Source: CAWCUU01 sp963798855
GTDB taxonomy: Bacteria > Gemmatimonadota > Gemmatimonadetes > Longimicrobiales > RSA9
Reading direction: 5' to 3'
NCBI GenBank assembly: GCA_963798855.1
Contig: CAWCUU010000002.1
Coordinates: 372,001 to 436,000, forward strand
DNA length: 64,000 bases
In this document: positions 43,886 through 50,006 of the stretch, one piece after another
How positions within the stretch are numbered: the first letter of the stretch is position 1
How the letters are laid out: each line of letters opens with the position of its first letter
Notes under the pieces: generated by a model
Database searches by the model: none
Seen by the model: only the letters and a program-made list of their open reading frames with translations
Told to the model about the DNA's origin: nothing
Program-made: the position numbers and the translations under genes

Positions 43886-45197
43886 TCAGGTGGCCGACGC
43901 GGCCGGCACGCCGCCCCGCCGCAGGCGGCGCGAGTCGAGCCCCTCGAAGAACGCGTCGATTCGGTTCTTCAGCTGCGCCTCCGAAACCACGCGCTGGTCC
44001 ATCATGTCCGACTCGATGTAGAGGCACTGCACGTCACGGTTCTGCAGCACGATGCGACGACTGTCGGCGAGCCCCGTCGAAACCGTTCGGCAGCTCTTGA
44101 CCGGGTGGTAGACCACGCCGTCGGCTTCGAAGAAGTCGATCGCTTCGAGCAGCGAGCGGTCGTGGAACATCATGCTGTCGGTCGCACCGCGGACGCCGCG
44201 CAGCACGCCTTCCGCCAGGCTCTCCAGCGGCCGGTCGAGATCGTACTCGAAGCCGAGATTCATGCCGCCGGCCGCGAACCACAGGTAGGTCGAGCTGACG
44301 AAGACGCCGCCCCACTCGGCGAACATCTCGAAGAAGCGCCGGAAGATCGGGTAGCACGGGACGCCTACGAAGATCAGGCGGTGGCGCTCGTCCGGGATCG
44401 CGCCCAGACCGAGCGCCGCCTTGTGCTCCATCTCCTCGACCAGGTCGCGGAAGTACGCCGCCCCCTCCGCCGTCCCCCGCAGCCCGTTGGCGACGCCGAG
44501 GTAGACGGTGCCATTGGTCAGCGCGTCGAAGACGGCGGGCGAGCCCCGGTTCAGCTCGAGCAGCCGCTTCCAGCTGCGGCTCATTCTGATTCGTCCGGTC
44601 CAGCACCTCGCGGAAGCGGTCGAGGTCGAAGCGACGGCCGCTCACCCGCTCGCACAACTCGATCAGCTCGCCGACCTGCGCCTCCACGTAGCGACGATCC
44701 GACTCGAGGGTGCCGGCGCCGGGATCGGCGGCGTCGGCCGCGCTGCGGGACGCCGGCACGTCGAGCGTGAACACCGGGATCCGATACAGCCGCTCCCAGA
44801 TCTCAGCCCACTTGATGTATGTGTTGCAGGCGTTCGTGAGCACGGCCAGATCGGGAGGCGGTATACGGCCCATCGGGTGGCGTCCGCCCTGCAGCTGCAT
44901 CGCGACGTCCGCCTTCACGTAGCCGCACACGTCGGGCGAGTAGCCGTAGTCCTCCGCGAAGCCGAGGTAATCGCCGGAGACCTTCTTCACCGCCGTCTGC
45001 AGCGCGTTGATCTCCGGAAAGACGGTGTGCAGACCGAAGGTGCGAAGCAGTTCCACCATGCTGCCCATCACGAAGACGTAGGCGGACTTCTCCCCGCGGT
45101 CCGGCGCGCCCCCGAGCCTCATGAACCACTCCGCGAACAGCCGCTTTCCGTCCCGAACGCCGCGGCCGACCGGGTCGACTCCGCTCGCCACCGTCAT
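43886..45197 (-). pseudogene. bcrB: Benzoyl-CoA reductase subunit B, one-base frameshift
   Basis: Corrected, a 436-residue BcrB/HgdB-type subunit, close to the 48 kDa of known BcrB. It starts MTVASGVDPVGRGVRDGKRL and holds three Cys likely to bind a [4Fe-4S] cluster: LTNACNTYIKW, VGVPCYPIF and VKSCRTVST. With BcrC it would form the substrate-reducing module. At about 44582 an extra base (CAGAATGAG for CAGATGAG) breaks the frame between LDRTNQ and MSRSWKRLLELNRG; both halves are otherwise well conserved. It begins 9 bases after the bcrC stop. If the extra base is real, the reductase is not made from this copy. Confidence 0.85.
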
Positions 45198-45206
45198 GGC
45201 GGCCTC

Positions 45207-46427
45207 CTACTCGAAGAGGATGTTCTCGACGAACGTTTCCAGCTGGATCTGCAGGTGCTCGAAGCTCGTCATGCGCTCCTCGAACTCGGTGACGAAGTAC
45301 GGCACGCGCTCGCGGTCCAGCTCCTTCATGTAGGCGACCTGCTCGTCAAGCCCCGGCTCGCACATCTTCGCGGCCGCGACGATGGCGGCTTCCGCTCGTG
45401 AGTCGCGGATCCGCGCGAGCAGCATCTTCTCCTTCGGCTTGCGCAGGTCGTGCTGCACCGGGCTGTACGACGACCGGTTCAGGTACGAGTCGGCGAGCGC
45501 GAGGAGCGGGTCGCCGTCGAGCGGAACGTCCTCGGTGATCCAGCGCAGTCCGATCAACAGGTCGTCGTCCACGACATAGCAGAACTGCGAGATCGAGCGG
45601 AGCAGGTCGAGCGGCGGCTGCTCGCAGAATCCGCCCTCGAAGACGACGCGGATGCGGTCCTGCCGCCGCCGTGCCCGGGCACGGATCTCGGGCAGGACGC
45701 CACGCAGCAGCGCGTTGTGCTCCTCGCGCGGGATCAGCCCCCCCGCCGCCATGAGCACGTACGCCTCGTCCACCGGCAGCAGCCACGGCTGCTCGCGCTT
45801 GATCGCGTACAGCTCGCGCAGCAGCCGCCGGTTCTCGTTGAACACCGCGATCGAGCGACGCAGCGCCGCGTCATCCACGCCACGCCCCGCGATCCGCTCG
45901 ATGTCGCCTAGCACGCGCGCGTACTCCTCCCGCAGATAGCCCGCGGAGAACGCCGAGTTCGGGTTCTGCGGGAAGTAGAGGATCTGCGCCGGCTCGGGCA
46001 GGTTACGCGACCAGAGGCCGGCCAGGTTGCGGGCCGCGTCGCAGATCGGGTGCGTCACGAAGAGGTCCAGCTGCAGCCGTCCGCTCAGCGCCAGCTCGAG
46101 CGAGCTGCGCAGGATCGAGCACAGATAGGAGCCGAAGTGCGAATCTGCCTCGCGACGCTCGACCTGCGCGCCTCGCACCTTTACGGGGAGCATGCCCGCC
46201 GCGTGCGCGAGCTCCTCGGGGAAGTAGACCTGGAAGTGTCCGAGCACCTTCCCGCCGCGATCCCGCCACCGTCGAACCGTCGGCAGCTCCGGGTCCTCGA
46301 CCAACTCCCGGCACGAAGCGACGACGGCGTCGAGCCCCGCCGAGGCATCGATATCCAGCAGCCGCTCCGCGGGGACGGTCCCCGTCGACGGTAGCGAGGA
46401 GGGGGCGTGTCCGCGTGCTCTGGCCAT
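45207..46427 (-). CDS. bcrC: Benzoyl-CoA reductase subunit C
   Basis: A 406-residue subunit of the 2-hydroxyacyl-CoA dehydratase/benzoyl-CoA reductase D family. It has the BcrC-type opening (GKVLGHFQVYFPEELAHAAG, MLPVKVRGAQ), three Cys that would hold a [4Fe-4S] cluster (THPICDAARN, FEGGFCEQPP, AAKMCEPGLDEQ) and the ending EFEERMTSFEHLQIQLETF typical of BcrC/BadD. It binds the aromatic CoA ester with BcrB. The ATG is two bases after the dch stop, an operon junction. Confidence 0.88.
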   Translation of the reverse strand: MARARGHAPSSLPSTGTVPAERLLDIDASAGLDAVVASCRELVEDPELPTVRRWRDRGGKVLGHFQVYFPEELAHAAGMLPVKVRGAQVERREADSHFGSYLCSILRSSLELALSGRLQLDLFVTHPICDAARNLAGLWSRNLPEPAQILYFPQNPNSAFSAGYLREEYARVLGDIERIAGRGVDDAALRRSIAVFNENRRLLRELYAIKREQPWLLPVDEAYVLMAAGGLIPREEHNALLRGVLPEIRARARRRQDRIRVVFEGGFCEQPPLDLLRSISQFCYVVDDDLLIGLRWITEDVPLDGDPLLALADSYLNRSSYSPVQHDLRKPKEKMLLARIRDSRAEAAIVAAAKMCEPGLDEQVAYMKELDRERVPYFVTEFEERMTSFEHLQIQLETFVENILFE

Positions 46428-46429
46428 GG

Positions 46430-47242
46430 TCAGCCTTCCTTCCAGACCGGGGGACGCTTCTCGTCGAACGCGGCCAGGCCCTCGCGTGCGTCGGGCAGCC
46501 GCATCAGCTCGTCGGCGTAGACCGCGTCGGTGTGCGCGAGCGCGGAGGCGAGCGGCAGGTCCATCGCCTCGAGAAGCGTCCGCTTCGCCAGCCGCAACAC
46601 GGGCCCGCTCAGCGACGCGAGCTGCGAGGCACACGCCGCGACCTCCGAGTCGAAGTCGTCGGCGGGGATCGCCCTCGTCACGAAACCCAGCCGGACCGCC
46701 TCCTCCGCGCGGATCGCCCGCCCCGTGAGCACGACGTCGAGCGCGCGCTGACGGCCGATCAGCCGCGGCAGCAGTGCGAGCGCGGCGGGCGGGAAGACCC
46801 CCAACCGCACCTCCGGCTGCCCGAGCTTCGCGTCGTCGCTCGCGAGCACGATGTCGCTCGCGAACAGCAACTCGCAGCCGCCTCCGAGCGCCGCGCCGTT
46901 CACCGCCGCGACCAGCGGCGGGCGCACCGAGAGCATCCGCTCGATCACGGAATGGAAGGCCGCGAGCATGCGCTCCACCCGCTCAGGCGCGTGGTCGGCC
47001 ACGTCCACGCCGGCGCAGAACGCCCGCCCCGCGCCCGAGAGCACGATCACCTTCACGGCGGGATCGGAGTCCGCCGACCGCAGCGCCGCGTCGAGCGCCT
47101 CGAGGAGCGGGATGTCCAGCACGTTCAGCGGCGGCCGGTCCAGCAGCAGCCGGGCGACCGCGCCGTTCCGCTCGACGCGCAGCCCGGCCACCGTGGCGGC
47201 CGATCCGGCGGCGCCCTCCGCCACCCTGGACGACGTGCTCAT
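46430..47242 (-). CDS. dch: Cyclohexa-1,5-diene-1-carbonyl-CoA hydratase
   Basis: A 270-residue crotonase-fold enzyme. Features shared with Dch of denitrifiers: PLNVLDIPLLEALDAAL, AFCAGVDVADHAPERVERML, NGAALGGGCELLFASDI (oxyanion hole), KLGQPEVRLGVFPPAALALL and the end YADELMRLPDAREGLAAFDE. It adds water to the dienoyl-CoA made by benzoyl-CoA reductase, giving 6-hydroxycyclohex-1-ene-1-carbonyl-CoA, substrate of the had product. Starts at ATG overlapping the oah stop (ATGA). Confidence 0.85.
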   Translation of the reverse strand: MSTSSRVAEGAAGSAATVAGLRVERNGAVARLLLDRPPLNVLDIPLLEALDAALRSADSDPAVKVIVLSGAGRAFCAGVDVADHAPERVERMLAAFHSVIERMLSVRPPLVAAVNGAALGGGCELLFASDIVLASDDAKLGQPEVRLGVFPPAALALLPRLIGRQRALDVVLTGRAIRAEEAVRLGFVTRAIPADDFDSEVAACASQLASLSGPVLRLAKRTLLEAMDLPLASALAHTDAVYADELMRLPDAREGLAAFDEKRPPVWKEG

Positions 47243-48339
47243 CGTCCGCCCGTGGCGGCGAGCTCGGGCTCGGCGGAGGGCGGCCCCCCGGCCGGTGTCA
47301 GCGGCGCACCGCACGCGCCGCAGAACGCGAAGTTCGACGGCAGCCCTTCCGCTCCGCACGTCGCGCAGTCGCTGGAGTAAGGGCCCCAGACGAACTCGCT
47401 CGAGCCCCCCGACGAGGCGCGCTCGCGCGCGTCCATGTAGCGCGGCGGACGCTTCTGCACGAACGCCCGCATCCCCTCCCACGGCTCCAGGCTGCCGAAG
47501 TGCAGAGCGAGCCAGTCCCGTGCGTGGCCGATCGTCTGGTGCCAGGAAAGCTCCTTCCAGAAGTTGACCTGCTGCTTCGTGTAGCGCACGCACTCGGGGA
47601 ACTGCTGGAGGAGCTTGCCGGCGAGCTCGGCGACCGCGCGGTCCAGCTGGGCGAGGCTCAGCGCGTAGCCATCCTCACCGCGCCGCGCCTTCTGGATCTG
47701 CTCGGCACTCGCGCGCTCGATGAATGCGCCATCCTTCACGACGGAGGGCACCACCCGGTTCACCAGCCCCCACTCCAGCGCCTGATACGGCGGGATGCGG
47801 CCGTTGAACAGGAGCATCTCGCGCGCGCGGCGATCGCCCACGAACAGCGGCAGCCACTGCGTGGCTCCTCCGGCCGCCACGCTGCCCACGCGGGTGCCTA
47901 CCTGCCCCAGCCACGCGTGCTCGGCGATGACCGCCAGGTCGCACGCCATCTGCGACTCGTTGCCGCCACCCACCGCCATCCCGTTCAGCCGCGCGATCAC
48001 CGGCTTTCCGCTGTTCACGATGCTCTCGATGTAGCCACGGAACAGACCCATGTACTTCCAGTAGTCGCGGGGGCGCTGGGTGTACTCCGATTCGTACTCC
48101 TTCACGTCCCCGCCCGTGCAGAACGCGTCGGTCCCGCTCCCCGTGAATACGATGACCCCGACCGCATCATCGAACGCCGCGTCCCGAAACGCGGCCGTCA
48201 GCTCCTCCAGCGCCGGGGTCGAGTAGGCGTTGTAGGCCTCCGGCCGGTCGATCGTGATCGTCGCAACCCAGTCCGACTTCCGGTACAGGACCTCACGGAA
48301 CCCATACGACTCCGCCGGTCTCGACTCGAAATGCCCCAT
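47239..48339 (-). CDS. oah: 6-Oxocyclohex-1-ene-1-carbonyl-CoA hydrolase with C-terminal zinc ribbon
   Basis: A 366-residue crotonase-fold hydrolase of the Oah/BamA group, which hydrates and opens the ring to 3-hydroxypimelyl-CoA. Signatures: FCTGGDVKEYESEYTQRP, KPVIARLNGMAVGGGNES, GSVAAGGATQWLPL and the Oah-specific helical insert with LLQQFPECVRYTK and ARDWLALH. An additional zinc ribbon follows, Cys325, 328, 340 and 343 (C-x2-C-x11-C-x2-C), and an Ala/Pro tail; this I do not know from characterised Oah proteins. ATG 48337-48339 is favoured by GAGGAGG. First gene of the operon after the PaaX gene. Confidence 0.82.
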   Translation of the reverse strand: MGHFESRPAESYGFREVLYRKSDWVATITIDRPEAYNAYSTPALEELTAAFRDAAFDDAVGVIVFTGSGTDAFCTGGDVKEYESEYTQRPRDYWKYMGLFRGYIESIVNSGKPVIARLNGMAVGGGNESQMACDLAVIAEHAWLGQVGTRVGSVAAGGATQWLPLFVGDRRAREMLLFNGRIPPYQALEWGLVNRVVPSVVKDGAFIERASAEQIQKARRGEDGYALSLAQLDRAVAELAGKLLQQFPECVRYTKQQVNFWKELSWHQTIGHARDWLALHFGSLEPWEGMRAFVQKRPPRYMDARERASSGGSSEFVWGPYSSDCATCGAEGLPSNFAFCGACGAPLTPAGGPPSAEPELAATGGR

Positions 48340-48383
48340 CGCTGCCTCCTCGTCCATGGGCCATGCAGGCCCGCGCCATCGAA

Positions 48384-49265
48384 TCACGCGCCGCGCGATG
48401 CCATCCCCTCCCGCGGCTCCTCCAGAACCTCCAGCACCGACTCCAGGTAGCGCTCCGCCCGTGCCGTGAGCAGATCGTGGTAGCTTTCGAACAGCTCCGC
48501 CGCCCTGCCGCCCGGCCACTCCGCCGGTAGCAGCCGCGGCGGCAGGTAGGGATCGAGCTGCGGAAACTCCCTGTATTCGTGGATCAGCTCGAAACGCCGC
48601 ACATAGCACTCCTCCCCCACCTCGCCTCCCGGAGCCGCAGCGCCGCAGCGCGCGTACTCCGGCTCGTAGCGAGCGATGAAGTCCACGTATCTCGCCGCCA
48701 GATCCGGCAGGTCCCAGGCCTCCTCTACCAGGTGCGCGATGCTCGACGTCCCCTGGTAGTGCGCCCGGAACAGCTCGACGTGCTCCGAGACACCCAGCTC
48801 CTCCGTGACCCGCTCCACCTCCCGACCCACCGGATGCGGGGAGAGCCACAGCCCGTTCCCGAGCTGCCCGAATCCAAGCCACTGCAGGCGCAGACGCAAA
48901 CGGTCCCGCAGCCCGCGACGCTCCTCCGGGACCGAGTACGCCACTAGGTACCAGAGCCCGTCCCACCCCTGCTCGCGCGGCGGCCGATAGATGCGCGCCT
49001 CCCCTTCCTCCAGCAGCTCCCGCCCCCGCTCCGTCAGGCGGTAGTAAGCGCGCCGCCCTTCCCGCCGCGTCGCCAGCCACCCCTTCCGCGACATTCGCGA
49101 CAGCACGGTGCGCGTCGCGCCCGCCGACAGCCCGAGCGGCCGCAGCAACGCGATCAGCGACCCGACCCACACCCACCCGGCCCGGTGCAGCAGGTAGTCG
49201 CCGAAGAGCGTGAAGACCAGGTCCTGCGGTCGGCGCCGAGGCGTGGTTCTTGTGTCAGTTTCCAT
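48384..49265 (-). CDS. PaaX-family transcriptional regulator
   Basis: A 293-residue PaaX-type repressor: N-terminal winged helix (DLVFTLFGDYLLH, RTVLSRMSRKGWLATRREGRRAYYRLT), the central cas2-like fold (WDGLWYLVAYSVPEERRGLRDRLR, WLGFGQLGNGLWLSPH) and a C-terminal helical domain (AHYQGTSSIAHLVEEAWDLPDLAARYV). Family members respond to aryl-CoA thioesters, phenylacetyl-CoA in the type case; here the benzoyl-CoA operon directly downstream makes an aromatic CoA ester the likely ligand. A perfect 10-bp palindrome covers its start codon region. Confidence 0.9.
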   Translation of the reverse strand: METDTRTTPRRRPQDLVFTLFGDYLLHRAGWVWVGSLIALLRPLGLSAGATRTVLSRMSRKGWLATRREGRRAYYRLTERGRELLEEGEARIYRPPREQGWDGLWYLVAYSVPEERRGLRDRLRLRLQWLGFGQLGNGLWLSPHPVGREVERVTEELGVSEHVELFRAHYQGTSSIAHLVEEAWDLPDLAARYVDFIARYEPEYARCGAAAPGGEVGEECYVRRFELIHEYREFPQLDPYLPPRLLPAEWPGGRAAELFESYHDLLTARAERYLESVLEVLEEPREGMASRGA

Positions 49266-49274
49266 ACGATCGTA
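49265..49274. promoter_or_regulatory. Perfect palindrome TACGATCGTA, candidate PaaX operator
   Basis: A 10-bp perfect palindrome at the start of the PaaX-family gene, in the 64-base divergent space to the MaoC gene. Its position would let a bound regulator block its own transcription and perhaps the divergent gene. Inference only. Confidence 0.35.
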
Positions 49275-49329
49275 GAATTAATGACATATCTGCCGCCGCA
49301 CAAGAGTCACGTTCCAGTGGAGGTGAGCC

Positions 49330-49821
49330 GTGCAGCCCCTCTTCTTCGAGGACTTTCAGCCGGGCCTGGAGCTTCTCACGGGCCCCCGGGAGCTGACACA
49401 GGCGGACGTGATGGCGTTCGCGGAGGTCTCCGGTGACATGAACCCGCTTCACCTCGACGACGCGTACGCCCGGAGCCGCGGATACCGGGGCAGGATCGCG
49501 CACGGGGTGCTCGGCCTGGCCGCGGTGACCGGGTTGATCGGGGAGCTGGGACTGACGCGCGGAACGCTCCTCGCCCTTCTGGGGATCGCGTGGAGCTTCC
49601 GGCATCCCGTCCAGCCGGGCGACGTGCTGCGAGCCCGGCTGAAGGTGCTGGAGACGAGGGTTTCCCGAGGGTCCTGCCGCGGCATCGTGCGACTCGGCGT
49701 TTCCGCCCTGAACCAGTGGGACCAGCCGGTGCAGGAAGGGACGCTGACGCTGCTGGTCCGCACGCGCGCCGAAGCCACCGACCGCGAGATGGCGTCTCCG
49801 ACCGCCGTCGCGGCACCGTAA
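49330..49821 (+). CDS. MaoC-like hotdog dehydratase
   Basis: A 163-residue hotdog-fold protein with the MaoC/R-hydratase signature: LTQADVMAFAEVSGDMNPLHLDDAYA (Asp/His active site) and RIAHGVLGLAAVTGL. It would hydrate enoyl-CoA or dehydrate 3-hydroxyacyl-CoA. Divergent from the PaaX gene, so possibly in the same regulon and acting on pimelyl-CoA-type ring-opening products; this is inference. Start GTG 49330 with GTGGAGGTG in front. Confidence 0.87.
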   Translation: MQPLFFEDFQPGLELLTGPRELTQADVMAFAEVSGDMNPLHLDDAYARSRGYRGRIAHGVLGLAAVTGLIGELGLTRGTLLALLGIAWSFRHPVQPGDVLRARLKVLETRVSRGSCRGIVRLGVSALNQWDQPVQEGTLTLLVRTRAEATDREMASPTAVAAP

Positions 49822-49960
49822 CGGTCCTCGTTCGATCTCCACACTTTCAAACTTCTCTGGACACGGCGGTGGTTTTGGTGCATCTTTGGCGCTGTGCCCC
49901 ACCTGGCGGTGCCAGCGTGAGCCGACCCGATTCTCCTCCCCTCCCCTGCCTGGAGGATGT

Positions 49961-49991
49961 CGGCGGAGCGCCGGTGTAGTCCGCCGTTTTT
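49961..49991 (+). terminator. Intrinsic terminator-like hairpin, or attenuator of the next gene
   Basis: CGGCGGA (49961-49967) and TCCGCCG (49980-49986) form a perfect 7-bp stem, 12-base loop, followed by TTTTT (49987-49991). It would terminate maoC transcription, but ends only 3 bases before the AGGAG ribosome site of the next gene, so that gene's own leader may contain it as an attenuator. Confidence 0.6.
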
Positions 49992-50006
49992 CCCAGGAGT
50001 GGTGTG

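Noticed and set aside
42043..44100. A 685-residue plus-strand frame opposite the activases
   Set aside because: Shadow of the benzoyl-CoA activase genes; low-complexity His/Arg-rich composition.
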